Of a stretch of 64,000 nucleotides of DNA, positions 34,924-43,929 are shown in pieces. This DNA comes from Vicingaceae bacterium (GTDB lineage Bacteria; Bacteroidota; Bacteroidia; Flavobacteriales_E; Vicingaceae). Within the stretch, counting starts at the first letter, position 1. Each line of letters opens with the position of its first letter. A model generated the notes under the pieces. The model was not told the origin of the DNA. It ran no database searches and saw nothing but the letters and a program-made list of their open reading frames with translations. The stretch is from NCBI GenBank assembly GCA_018402765.1, contig JAGYIE010000001.1, positions 434,001 through 498,000 on the forward strand, written 5' to 3'. The translations under genes and the position numbers were made by a program.

Positions 34924-35460
34924 ATGATCAAAAAAATCGGTATTGTACTAGGAATAATAATCGTTTTATTATTTGGTGCATTCCAATTTATAACCTATCA
35001 AACAAAAAAAGCAAGCCCTGAACATCATGAAACTTATAGAAATGACGATTTAGAATTGTCAATTTTTTATTGCAGTCCTTCTAAAAGAGGAAGACAAATT
35101 ATGGACAGCTTAGTTCTATTTGGTAAAGTTTGGAGAACAGGAGCAAATGAAGCAACTACTTTTACTACCAATAAAATCATTAAAGTTAATGGTCAAGAAT
35201 TACCTGCAGGAACATATACGTTGTGGACTATTCCAAACAAGAATCAGTGGGAAGTAATTTTCAATAGTAAAGCATACGGATGGGGAGTAAATTGGAGTCA
35301 AGAAGCACTCAGAGAACCAGAATTTGATGTTGTTAGCATTAGTGCCCCTATTCAAGAATTAACTACCACACAAGAAGAATTTTCAATAACCTTTGAAGGA
35401 GATGTAAATATGGTAATGGCTTGGGAAAACACAAAAATTAATGTTCCAATTTCCATGTAA
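34924..35460 (+). CDS. DUF2911 domain protein with N-terminal membrane anchor, 178 aa
   Basis: A single hydrophobic helix (residues 4-25) is either an uncleaved anchor or a signal peptide. The remainder is the DUF2911 domain: SIFYCSPSKRGRQIM, FGKVWRTGANEATTFTTNK, LPAGTYTLWTIPN, WEVIFN. The domain is common in Bacteroidetes exported proteins and has no known activity. It is the last gene of the three-gene unit and ends before a clear terminator. Confidence 0.85.
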   Translation: MIKKIGIVLGIIIVLLFGAFQFITYQTKKASPEHHETYRNDDLELSIFYCSPSKRGRQIMDSLVLFGKVWRTGANEATTFTTNKIIKVNGQELPAGTYTLWTIPNKNQWEVIFNSKAYGWGVNWSQEALREPEFDVVSISAPIQELTTTQEEFSITFEGDVNMVMAWENTKINVPISM

Positions 35461-35483
35461 AATTTATTGCCGAATTTAATTTT

Positions 35484-35516
35484 AAAGCTCATTTAGAAAT
35501 AAATGAGCTTTTTTTT
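35484..35516 (+). terminator. Rho-independent terminator after the DUF2911 gene
   Basis: 11-bp perfect stem AAAGCTCATTT / AAATGAGCTTT with a 6-nt loop and a T-run. Confidence 0.92.
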
Positions 35517-35562
35517 ACCAAGTTATGTCATTTATTTAATGATTATTCCATTACACTATTCT

Positions 35563-35570
35563 TAAATTTG
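35563..35570 (+). promoter_or_regulatory. Probable -7 element of the pirin gene
   Basis: TAAATTTG, an exact TAnnTTTG, 23 bp before the ATG at 35594. No -33 TTG at the usual distance. Confidence 0.4.
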
Positions 35571-35593
35571 AGCAAATAGTAAAATAAGATTCC

Positions 35594-36472
35594 ATGACAA
35601 ACAATAAAATGCTTGTAAATGAGAAACAGAGATCTCTCGGTAATTTTTTAGTTGGTCGTCTATTACCATTTAAGGAAAAAAGACAAGTTGGCCCATTTAC
35701 CTTTATTGATCACATGGGGCCTTCACCTATAGGCGAAGGCAGATTCTTGGATATTGATCAACATCCCCATATTGGATTATCAACATTAACGTATCTATTT
35801 GAAGGAGAAATAGAACATAAGGACAGTATTGGAACAAAAAAGGTTATTACACCAGGCGATGTTGGCTTTATGACGGCTGGAAAAGCTATTACACACTCCG
35901 AAAGAACTCCTCAAAATTTAAGAAATCAAGAGACGCTATTACATGGGTATCAGATTTGGGTTGCATTGCCAAAGGAACTAGAGGAAATGGATCCAAAGTT
36001 TGATTTTTATACATCCGATTCACTACCCCAATGGAAAAAAGATGGCTTAACTATTAAGTTAGTTGCAGGAAATGCTTTTGGAAAATCTGCACCTTTACAA
36101 GGGTTTTCTCCCTTGTTTATGGTGGATATTAAAGCAGATAGCTCAGGCACATTGCACTTAAAAGATCAACTTAAAGGTGAAGTAGCATTTGTAATTGTTA
36201 ATGGCAGTATTACTGAATATGGGAATAAAATAGGTGCAGGTCAAATGATGATTAGCAAAACTAATGAGGCTTGCCGTGTTGAACTAGAAGAAGGAACACG
36301 ACTTTTACTATTTGGTGGCGAACAACTACCTGAAGAGCGCTTTTTACTTTGGAACTTTGTCTCTTCCAATAAAGATAAATTAAAACAAGCTAAGTCTGCT
36401 TGGGAGGAAAAGATGTTTCCAACGATAGAAGGAGATGATTCCTATATTCCTTTTCCAACTACAAGGTTTTAA
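35594..36472 (+). CDS. pirin family protein
   Basis: A cytoplasmic bicupin of 292 residues. The metal site of pirins is complete: His57 and His59 (DQHPHIGLST), His101 and Glu103 (ITHSERTP). The N-terminal cupin includes GPFTFIDHMGP and GEGRFLDIDQ; the C-terminal cupin begins near residue 160. Some pirins act as iron-dependent quercetinases, others modulate transcription; which applies here cannot be told. The gene stands alone with its own promoter element and a shared terminator. ATG 35594 is used; an internal Met five codons later is a possible alternative. Confidence 0.93.
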   Translation: MTNNKMLVNEKQRSLGNFLVGRLLPFKEKRQVGPFTFIDHMGPSPIGEGRFLDIDQHPHIGLSTLTYLFEGEIEHKDSIGTKKVITPGDVGFMTAGKAITHSERTPQNLRNQETLLHGYQIWVALPKELEEMDPKFDFYTSDSLPQWKKDGLTIKLVAGNAFGKSAPLQGFSPLFMVDIKADSSGTLHLKDQLKGEVAFVIVNGSITEYGNKIGAGQMMISKTNEACRVELEEGTRLLLFGGEQLPEERFLLWNFVSSNKDKLKQAKSAWEEKMFPTIEGDDSYIPFPTTRF

Positions 36473-36560
36473 ATTAAATGTAGCTAGTTTACAAAATAGA
36501 TCAGAATTGTTGGTGCTGACAAAAACTACTCCTTAAAGTACAAACATAAAATCAATGTCA

Positions 36561-36592
36561 AAAAAAAGGAGAGCAATCACTCTCCTTTTTTT
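36561..36592. terminator. Bidirectional terminator between pirin and the 1,821-residue protein gene
   Basis: GGAGAG / CTCTCC stem extended by seven A-T pairs (A-run on one side, T-run on the other), 6-nt loop. It ends both convergent genes. Confidence 0.9.
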
Positions 36593-36608
36593 ATGAATTT
36601 TAGGTTAT

Positions 36609-39600
36609 CTATTTTATTATAAACTTCTTTACGACAGTTTGACTATCTCCTGTTATTCTAACAGTATACAATCCTTTCTCTAAACGACTATTATTAATAA
36701 AAATACGTTCAGTTGAATTCGCTTTTGGAGACACTTGTTGTAAAACTAAACGTCCCTCTATGTCATAAATAGAAATTAAACGATCGATATTAAATAACTG
36801 TCCAAATGCAATAATCATCTCATCTACTACAGGATTTGGATAAATCAAAATAGCCTCTTCTTTTACTTTTGATGAAATTCCTGTATTTACGTCATATGTC
36901 ACAATTGCCGTATCCACTGAAGGGCAATTTGTTGAACTAAATGCAATAACTGAAATTGTATCAGTCATACCAGCTTTTGCAGGATCGTAATTCACTGTAA
37001 GTGTTCTATTTGTAGAGTTATCTTGCCACAAATATCTAGTAAAACCAGGTCTTGCAGTATAAGTCACTGAAGTGTTATTTATAGCATTTAGTAAAGCATC
37101 GGCTCCAATATTTAATGCGATACCAGTGCTAACTGTTACATTAACTGAAGCCGACACAAAACATGATGTACCACTGAATGATCGCACAATAAATGAAGTC
37201 GTATTCACAGGAGATACACGAATACTCGATGTTGTTTCTGAAGTATTCCATAAATAATTATTTGTTGCACTATTTGCTGATAATTGAATAGTATCTCCTA
37301 AACAAATAGTTGTGTCATTAGAAACTGTTAAAGTTGGTCGTATGACAACTGAAACGTTAACAGTATCTATTGATGAACAATTAGAAGTATTACTTACGGT
37401 TACGTAATATTTAGTATTGGAAGTTGGTGTAACTGAGATTGATGCTGTAGTTGCAGATGTACTCCACAAATAGCTACTTCCTCCTACCGCTGTTAATGTA
37501 ATTGAGCTTCCATCACAAATTGAGGTATCAGGCGTAAGTGTTATACTTGGCAATGGATTTACTGTAATTGTACTTGAATCTCTTGATGAACATCCAATTC
37601 CATCGGTGTAATCATAGTAAATTTTAAATGTCCCTACTCCACTGACTGATGGATTAAATTGAGTTCCTGTTACCCCAATTCCTGAATAGGTTCCTCCAAT
37701 TGGTGTTCCTCCACTTAATGTAATCGAAGGACTGCCTTCACAAATATCCGAAAAGCTACCCAACGAAACTGTTGGTGCAGGATTTACAGTTACTAATTGA
37801 GCTGCTGAGGCTGTACACCCATTTGCATCTGTTATGGTAACTGAATAAGTTGTTGAAACAATTGGAGACACTGTAATACCGGCTGTTGTTGAAGCATTGC
37901 TCCATAAATAACTAGTTCCACCATTTGCGGTTAAAGTGGTGGAAGTTCCTTCACAAATTAGATTGGTTCCTGTAATACTTGCTGTAGGGGCAGGATTTAC
38001 TGCCACCATAACACTGTCGACACTTGAGCAGTTTCCACTTCCTGTTACGGTTACATAATATTTAGTTGTTGTTAATGGAGTTACAACTATTGATGCTGTA
38101 GTTGCTGAAGTACTCCATAAATAGCTACTTCCTCCTACCGCTGTTAATGCAATTGAGCTTCCATCACAAATTGAGGTATCAGGCGTAAGTGTTATACTTG
38201 GCAATGGATTTACTGTAATTGTACTTGAATCTCTTGATGAACATCCAATTCCATCGGTGTAATCATAGTAAATTTTAAATGTCCCTACTCCACTGACTGA
38301 TGGATTAAATTGAGTTCCTGTTACCCCAATTCCTGAATAGGTTCCTCCAATTGGTGTTCCTCCACTTAATGTAATCGAAGGACTGCCTTCACAAATATCC
38401 GAAAAGCTACCCAACGAAACTGTTGGTGCAGGATTTACAGTTACTAATTGAGCTGCTGAGGCTGTACACCCATTTGCATCTGTTATGGTAACTGAATAAG
38501 TTGTTGAAACAATTGGAGACACTGTAATACCGGCTGTTGTTGAAGCATTGCTCCATAAATAACTAGTTCCACCATTTGCGGTTAAAGTGGTGGAAGTTCC
38601 TTCACAAATTAGATTGGTTCCTGTAATACTTGCTGTAGGGGCAGGATTTACTGCCACCATAACACTGTCGACACTTGAGCAGTTTCCACTTCCTGTTACG
38701 GTTACATAATATTTAGTTGTTGTTAATGGAGTTACAACTATTGATGCTGTAGTTGCTGAAGTACTCCATAAATAGCTACTTCCTCCTACCGCTGTTAATG
38801 CAATTGAGCTTCCATCACAAATTGAGGTATCAGGCGTAAGTGTTATACTTGGCAATGGATTTACTGTAATTGTACTTGAATCTCTTGATGAACATCCAAT
38901 TCCATCGGTGTAATCATAGTAAATTTTAAATGTCCCTACTCCACTGACTGATGGATTAAATTGAGTTCCTGTTACCCCAATTCCTGAATAGGTTCCTCCA
39001 ATTGGTGTTCCTCCACTTAATGTAATCGAAGGACTGCCTTCACAAATATCCGAAAAGCTACCCAACGAAACTGTTGGTGCAGGATTTACAGTTACTAATT
39101 GAGCTGCTGAGGCTGTACACCCATTTGCATCTGTTATGGTAACTGAATAAGTTGTTGAAACAATTGGAGACACTGTAATACCGGCTGTTGTTGAAGCATT
39201 GCTCCATAAATAACTAGTTCCACCATTTGCGGTTAAAGTGGTGGAAGTTCCTTCACAAATTAGATTGGTTCCTGTAATACTTGCTGTAGGGGCAGGATTT
39301 ACTGCCACCATAACACTGTCGACACTTGAGCAGTTTCCACTTCCTGTTACGGTTACATAATATTTAGTTGTTGTTAATGGAGTTACAACTATTGATGCTG
39401 TAGTTGCTGAAGTACTCCATAAATAGCTACTTCCTCCTACCGCTGTTAATGCAATTGAGCTTCCATCACAAATTGAGGTATCAGGCGTAAGTGTTATACT
39501 TGGCAATGGATTTACTGTAATTGTACTTGAATCTCTTGATGAACATCCAATTCCATCGGTGTAATCATAGTAAATTTTAAATGTCCCTACTCCACTGACT

Positions 39601-42074
39601 GATGGATTAAATTGAGTTCCTGTTACCCCAATTCCTGAATAGGTTCCTCCAATTGGTGTTCCTCCACTTAATGTAATCGAAGGACTGCCTTCACAAATAT
39701 CCGAAAAGCTACCCAACGAAACTGTTGGTGCAGGATTTACAGTTACTAATTGAGCTGCTGTATCACTTCCACATTGATTAGTAACGATATAGCGTATGGT
39801 AAATGTACCAGCTCCCGAAGAATTTGGATCAAATACACCATTTACAACTCCTACACCTTGATAAATTCCACCAAGTGGAGAACCTTCGATTAATGTATAA
39901 GAAGAACTATTTGAGCAAAATACAGGTACCGCGGTTAGCGCAGCTGTTTGAATTGTATCGACAATAATAGTTCTCTCACTGAAAGCTGAACAACCGTTAC
40001 CATCAGTAAAAGTGTAACGAATTACATGTGGTCCGCCACCTGCAACGGATGGACTAAATTGATTTCCTGTAACACCATTTCCTGAAAATACTCCCCCGAA
40101 TGGAAATGCATTAGTTAAGGTAATTGGTGCCGATGTAATACAAACATTGGAAAGAGGTGCAAAGAAAATACTTGGAGCTGGTTTAACATAAATAAATGCG
40201 AATGCTGAGTCTGCACACCCACCATTAGAAAAGGTATAAGTAACTCTTTGTCTTCCAATTCCTGCAAGAGCAGGATCAAATTGATTGTTAACCACTCCAA
40301 TTCCTGAATAATTTCCACCTAATGGCAAACCTCCTGAAAGTGTAAAGGCAAGATCAGATTGGCACACAGTATCAGGGAGGGTAAGTGTTACTGTTGGAGG
40401 TGTTCCTACAGTGACTGTAACAACTCGAGAAGTATCTATACACCCAGCTCCATTTACAATAATTTGATAATTACCTGATGAATTTGTTACAATATCTCTA
40501 AATATCTCACCAGCAAGAATAGAATTATTGTTTATCCATTGGAATGTAGAAGCTGAAGAAGGAGTAGCTACTATTCTAACAGATTGACCTGCGCATAAGT
40601 TTGTATCTCCTACAAAAGATAAAGGAATAGGAGATGTGCCGCATTCTGTCATTTTTATTAAAATAGTAGTACTAGCATTACTCAAGCCTGAAAAGAAAGT
40701 AGAACCAAATTGAGCCAAACCGTTAAATGTGCCTAATATATAAGCGCTAGGGCTATTATACGAAGCAACAGAAAGTCCATAATCAAAGTTACCACCTCCA
40801 CCTGTTTGAAACCAATTCACTTCCAATTGATTATCAAGGTTTAGAATCATTATGTCATTACTTCCATTGGTATATCTCTTAATTCCATTATACTCGACAC
40901 TATCTGTGTAGTTTCCAACAATTATTATCTCACCTTTTGAAGTTTCAACGATATCATTCAGGTTGTTTCCTGTTATATCAAAACCCTTTAACTTAATCAA
41001 GTTCCCTGATGGATTAATTCTCGCTGCATAATAATAGTTATCAAAAGAACTAGCTGAGGTATTTGGTGTAATTGATTGTCCTTGAATAATCATAGAACTT
41101 CGGTATATTCCTGAAACAACTACATCACCATTAGAACAAAGCGCTAACTGAGGAGAAAAAATAGTAGAGGTAAAAGAAGCTGTAGTAGTTGAAAAGGTTG
41201 CCCAATCACAATTAGTACCTGAAAATTTTGCAACTACTACAGACGTTTGTGGACTCGCATTTACCGCACGGTTATTCGAACCAAAGGTGTATGTATTTCT
41301 AAATGAACCACTAAAAATATAATCAGTATTGTTGATCCCTTTAATATCACCAATTGTAGAAGACGTACCTGTAGTTGTATTAGCAATTTTGTTCAGTGAG
41401 AGTACATTTCCGGCTAGATCTAGTCGACCAACGTAAACGTTATTGAAGAAGGGAGAAGAATTCTGTACTAACTGGATCGTTGATCCTTGAATTTGAATTG
41501 TTCTTGTAAGTTGGCCAGTAAAAAATAACGTACTATCGGCTACAGATATTTTATTTAAATCATTGAAGCCAAAAGTACCTGTAGGGGAATACAGCCCTTT
41601 AATCCATTGGGTAACACCCTGAGGATTGAGTTTAACAATAAACCCTTCTCTAGAAAAAGAACTAGTACCTGTGCCTGATGCATTAAGAGTTATTGTTCCC
41701 CAATTAGTGGTTTGAGTAAACTGTCCTGTTATGTAAAGATTACCATACTGATCTATTTCAAAGTCTCTAAAAAGTTCTGCATTAAAATTAGATCCCCCTT
41801 TTATGGCCCATCTAAAGTTTCCTAATGTATCATAATTCGCAATATATATACTCGTTATCGAACCTGAAGAAGTTAACACGGTAGATCCAAAACTAACTGA
41901 ACCCCTAAACTCTCCAACTGTGTAAACATTGTTTTCAAAAACTTTAGTTGCCTGATTTTGATTGGTAAAACTAGAGCTAGAGTAAAGCTCCATCCATTCG
42001 TAACGCTGTGAATACGAATATTCTGACATAATCATTAACAGCAGAAATAACAACGAACTTGTAATTGTTTTCAT
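36609..42074 (-). CDS. giant T9SS-secreted surface protein with exact tandem repeats (1,821 aa)
   Basis: A signal peptide (about 1-22, ending SYSQ) leads into SBBP-type propeller repeats (about 30-480; for example VYTVGEFRGSVSFGS and LYITGQFTQTTNWGT). Ig-like/PKD-type modules then fill most of the chain, each with a short phrase such as DICEGSPSITLSGG, DTSICDGSSIALTAVGG or TNLICEGTSTTLTANGG. Residues about 773-1,545 consist of 3.5 copies of a 217-residue unit of three such modules. The last 80 residues are a type A T9SS sorting domain (LIYPNPVVDEMIIAF ... LEKGLYTVRITGD ... KKFIIK), so the protein should be exported by the T9SS and attached to the surface. A role in adhesion is likely but inferred. 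Confidence 0.9.
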   Translation of the reverse strand: MKTITSSLLFLLLMIMSEYSYSQRYEWMELYSSSSFTNQNQATKVFENNVYTVGEFRGSVSFGSTVLTSSGSITSIYIANYDTLGNFRWAIKGGSNFNAELFRDFEIDQYGNLYITGQFTQTTNWGTITLNASGTGTSSFSREGFIVKLNPQGVTQWIKGLYSPTGTFGFNDLNKISVADSTLFFTGQLTRTIQIQGSTIQLVQNSSPFFNNVYVGRLDLAGNVLSLNKIANTTTGTSSTIGDIKGINNTDYIFSGSFRNTYTFGSNNRAVNASPQTSVVVAKFSGTNCDWATFSTTTASFTSTIFSPQLALCSNGDVVVSGIYRSSMIIQGQSITPNTSASSFDNYYYAARINPSGNLIKLKGFDITGNNLNDIVETSKGEIIIVGNYTDSVEYNGIKRYTNGSNDIMILNLDNQLEVNWFQTGGGGNFDYGLSVASYNSPSAYILGTFNGLAQFGSTFFSGLSNASTTILIKMTECGTSPIPLSFVGDTNLCAGQSVRIVATPSSASTFQWINNNSILAGEIFRDIVTNSSGNYQIIVNGAGCIDTSRVVTVTVGTPPTVTLTLPDTVCQSDLAFTLSGGLPLGGNYSGIGVVNNQFDPALAGIGRQRVTYTFSNGGCADSAFAFIYVKPAPSIFFAPLSNVCITSAPITLTNAFPFGGVFSGNGVTGNQFSPSVAGGGPHVIRYTFTDGNGCSAFSERTIIVDTIQTAALTAVPVFCSNSSSYTLIEGSPLGGIYQGVGVVNGVFDPNSSGAGTFTIRYIVTNQCGSDTAAQLVTVNPAPTVSLGSFSDICEGSPSITLSGGTPIGGTYSGIGVTGTQFNPSVSGVGTFKIYYDYTDGIGCSSRDSSTITVNPLPSITLTPDTSICDGSSIALTAVGGSSYLWSTSATTASIVVTPLTTTKYYVTVTGSGNCSSVDSVMVAVNPAPTASITGTNLICEGTSTTLTANGGTSYLWSNASTTAGITVSPIVSTTYSVTITDANGCTASAAQLVTVNPAPTVSLGSFSDICEGSPSITLSGGTPIGGTYSGIGVTGTQFNPSVSGVGTFKIYYDYTDGIGCSSRDSSTITVNPLPSITLTPDTSICDGSSIALTAVGGSSYLWSTSATTASIVVTPLTTTKYYVTVTGSGNCSSVDSVMVAVNPAPTASITGTNLICEGTSTTLTANGGTSYLWSNASTTAGITVSPIVSTTYSVTITDANGCTASAAQLVTVNPAPTVSLGSFSDICEGSPSITLSGGTPIGGTYSGIGVTGTQFNPSVSGVGTFKIYYDYTDGIGCSSRDSSTITVNPLPSITLTPDTSICDGSSIALTAVGGSSYLWSTSATTASIVVTPLTTTKYYVTVTGSGNCSSVDSVMVAVNPAPTASITGTNLICEGTSTTLTANGGTSYLWSNASTTAGITVSPIVSTTYSVTITDANGCTASAAQLVTVNPAPTVSLGSFSDICEGSPSITLSGGTPIGGTYSGIGVTGTQFNPSVSGVGTFKIYYDYTDGIGCSSRDSSTITVNPLPSITLTPDTSICDGSSITLTAVGGSSYLWSTSATTASISVTPTSNTKYYVTVSNTSNCSSIDTVNVSVVIRPTLTVSNDTTICLGDTIQLSANSATNNYLWNTSETTSSIRVSPVNTTSFIVRSFSGTSCFVSASVNVTVSTGIALNIGADALLNAINNTSVTYTARPGFTRYLWQDNSTNRTLTVNYDPAKAGMTDTISVIAFSSTNCPSVDTAIVTYDVNTGISSKVKEEAILIYPNPVVDEMIIAFGQLFNIDRLISIYDIEGRLVLQQVSPKANSTERIFINNSRLEKGLYTVRITGDSQTVVKKFIIK
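37441..39759. repeat. 3.5 copies of a 651-bp tandem repeat inside the T9SS protein gene
   Basis: The period is exactly 651 bp (217 codons), measured from the same 9-base word at 37801, 38452, 39103 and 39754. The copies I compared by eye look identical over most of their length. The low-coordinate copy (37441-37500) carries a few substitutions, and the array stops sharply at about 39760. Each unit encodes three Ig/PKD-like modules of about 84, 71 and 62 residues. Confidence 0.93.
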
Positions 42075-42285
42075 AATTGCTTCTTTAATATTTTTAATTA
42101 GACGAGTTTAAAGAATAATTAGTTGGTATTTTGTTTTAAAATCTAATTTATTATTGAATAAATTTAGATAACCGAATCTATCCTATAAAGTTTAGAGAAC
42201 AAAATCTAAACTAATATTTATAAAGGAAATTAAATCATTACAAACTAAAGATGAAAATAGAACAAAACAAAAATTTATATACGAA

Positions 42286-42313
42286 AAAAGCTCTCCATAA
42301 ATGAAGAGCTTTT
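42286..42313 (-). terminator. Terminator of tRNA-Asp
   Basis: 9-bp stem AAAAGCTCT / AGAGCTTTT with a 10-nt loop directly after the tRNA 3' end. On the minus strand it ends in a T-run. Confidence 0.85.
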
Positions 42314-42315
42314 CG

Positions 42316-42389
42316 CGGTCTGGACGAGACTCGAACTCGCGACCCCCTGCGTGACAGGCAGGTATTCTAACCAACTGAACTACCAGACC
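42316..42389 (-). tRNA. tRNA-Asp (anticodon GTC)
   Basis: A 74-nt cloverleaf on the minus strand. The acceptor stem is GGTCTGG / CCAGACC, the discriminator base is G, the D-arm carries AGTTGGTTA, the anticodon stem CCTGC / GCAGG holds anticodon GTC, and the T-arm is GCGAG-TTCGAGT-CTCGT. CCA is not encoded. A terminator hairpin follows. The reading frame of 60 codons crossing it is spurious. Confidence 0.97.
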
Positions 42390-42425
42390 GTTTATCTTTG
42401 GTATATTTCTTTTTTGTTAGGATGA

Positions 42426-42433
42426 CAAAAGTA
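42426..42433 (-). promoter_or_regulatory. Probable -7 element of tRNA-Asp
   Basis: TACTTTTG on the minus strand, an exact TAnnTTTG, 36 bp upstream of the tRNA 5' end. Confidence 0.45.
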
Positions 42434-42480
42434 CTAATACTTTTCTTTTTGAAATCACTTTCTTTTAAAAAAAAGAAAAA

Positions 42481-43446
42481 TTATTTCATTTTATTCCGCT
42501 TCACTAAATAAGGAAATAGTATCTGATTGAATCCCTTATTAATATCTGCTTCAACGAAGTCAATTCCATATTGGATACACTTTAATTTTAGTGCTTGCTC
42601 TCTCTTTTTTACCTCTTCAACATACCTTAATTTAACTTCTGTAGAGTTCAATTTCACCTCATCCCCACTTTCTAAATCGATAAACTTATATGGTCTATTT
42701 CCAAAATCGAAATCCAATTCTTTTTTATGATCGATTACATGGAATAAGATTACTTCATGTTTATTATGTTTTAAGTGTTGTAATGCAGAAAATAATTGTT
42801 CTTCTTGATCTGTATCATCAATCATATCACTAAAAATAATAATCAATGATCTTTTATGAATCATTTCAGCCACTTGATGCAACGCTTCAACAGTTGACGT
42901 TTTTACATTTTTAGAAGGAGTATCAAGTAAACGTTCCATTTCTGATATAATCAGTTGCTGATGGAGTGCTGTAGATTTATTCCCAGTATGAAAGTTTAAT
43001 TTTTCATTGAAGGTACTTAACCCAAATGCATCTCTTTGTTTCTTCAGCAGTTCTATTAATGCCGCGGCAGCATAGATAGAAAACTTTAGCTTATTAAATT
43101 CATTTTTTTGCAGCTCTGTAGGAAAATACATAGAAGAGCTCGTGTCTATTACAACTTGACACCTTAAGTTGGTTTCTTCTTCATAGCGCTTTACAAAAAG
43201 TTTGTCTGTCTTTGCGAAAAGCTTCCAATCAATATGTTTTGTAGATTCCCCTTTATTATACGAACGGTGTTCTGCAAATTCTACAGAAAACCCATGGAAT
43301 GGACTTTTATGTAAACCTGTGATAAATCCCTCTACAACTTGCCTCGCCAATAACTCTAAATGGGTATATCGTTGAAGTTCTCCTCTGTTAATTTTCTCTA
43401 TCAAAATAGGTGTGTATTTGGTCTTAAATGTACGTTTTTTGATCAA
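42481..43446 (-). CDS. DUF58 / von Willebrand A-like protein, TTG start
   Basis: A 321-residue protein of the DUF58 family, whose members sit next to MoxR-type ATPases and are thought to help assemble complexes; no MoxR is in this window. The DUF58 core AEHRSYNKGESTKHIDWKLF is followed by a vWA fold with a MIDAS motif DTSSSM and a second acidic segment FSDMIDD. The start must be TTG at 43446: no ATG or GTG precedes the conserved part in frame, and the next Met (about residue 108) is inside the MIDAS. It begins 22 bp after the trxA terminator. Confidence 0.85.
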   Translation of the reverse strand: MIKKRTFKTKYTPILIEKINRGELQRYTHLELLARQVVEGFITGLHKSPFHGFSVEFAEHRSYNKGESTKHIDWKLFAKTDKLFVKRYEEETNLRCQVVIDTSSSMYFPTELQKNEFNKLKFSIYAAAALIELLKKQRDAFGLSTFNEKLNFHTGNKSTALHQQLIISEMERLLDTPSKNVKTSTVEALHQVAEMIHKRSLIIIFSDMIDDTDQEEQLFSALQHLKHNKHEVILFHVIDHKKELDFDFGNRPYKFIDLESGDEVKLNSTEVKLRYVEEVKKREQALKLKCIQYGIDFVEADINKGFNQILFPYLVKRNKMK

Positions 43447-43467
43447 TTGATGTCGTAATTTACCACA

Positions 43468-43504
43468 TAAAAAAGGTCTTATACCTAAACAGTATAAGAC
43501 CTTT
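43468..43504 (-). terminator. Rho-independent terminator of trxA
   Basis: 12-bp perfect stem AAAGGTCTTATA / TATAAGACCTTT; on the minus strand it is followed by TTTTTT. It lies 21 bp after the trxA stop and 22 bp before the TTG of the DUF58 gene. Confidence 0.9.
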
Positions 43505-43524
43505 ACTATTTAATCATTTAGTTA

Positions 43525-43842
43525 TTAAACTAATGCATCTAATTTTTGTTCATAAGCCGATTTAGCTGCTGCTCCAACTTGTTTATCGACAACTTCTCCA
43601 TTTTTGAAGAATAATACTGTAGGTATGTTTCTAATACCAAACTTAGCTGAAATTGCCGGGTTATCATCTACATTTACCTTTCCTACTAATGCTTTTCCTT
43701 CATAGTCAGAATGTAATTCATCTACAACTGGCCCTACCATTCTGCATGGTCCACACCATTCTGCCCAAAAGTCTACCAATACTGGCATATTTGATTTTTC
43801 TACTAATTCTTCGAAATTTGCGTCTGTTAATTCTACTGCCAT
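43525..43842 (-). CDS. trxA: thioredoxin
   Basis: A 105-residue cytoplasmic thioredoxin with the redox motif W-Cys30-Gly-Pro-Cys33, the buried Asp in VLVDFWAEWC, the cis-Pro loop RNIPTVLFF and the C-terminal helix. It reduces disulfides in proteins such as ribonucleotide reductase and peroxiredoxins. It has its own good promoter (43874-43903) although it follows dnaE, and it ends before a strong terminator, so it is probably a single transcription unit. Confidence 0.97.
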   Translation of the reverse strand: MAVELTDANFEELVEKSNMPVLVDFWAEWCGPCRMVGPVVDELHSDYEGKALVGKVNVDDNPAISAKFGIRNIPTVLFFKNGEVVDKQVGAAAKSAYEQKLDALV

Positions 43843-43873
43843 CTCTCTTTTTTTATTGTTTTAATACTTATTT

Positions 43874-43903
43874 CAAAATTACACTTACAAAACGATTACC
43901 AAA
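43874..43903 (-). promoter_or_regulatory. Bacteroidetes-type promoter of trxA
   Basis: TTTG (minus strand, 43900-43903), an 18-bp spacer and TAATTTTG (43874-43881), an exact TAnnTTTG. It lies 31 bp before the trxA ATG. Confidence 0.7.
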
Positions 43904-43929
43904 GTATTTTTAGCGACAATTTGACATAT

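Noticed and set aside
36609-42074. CRISPR-like array from evenly spaced repeats
   Set aside because: The repeat unit is 651 bp, fully coding and in frame; there are no short direct repeats with unique spacers.
42192-42374. 60-codon minus-strand reading frame
   Set aside because: It reads through tRNA-Asp and its terminator and has no protein-like composition.
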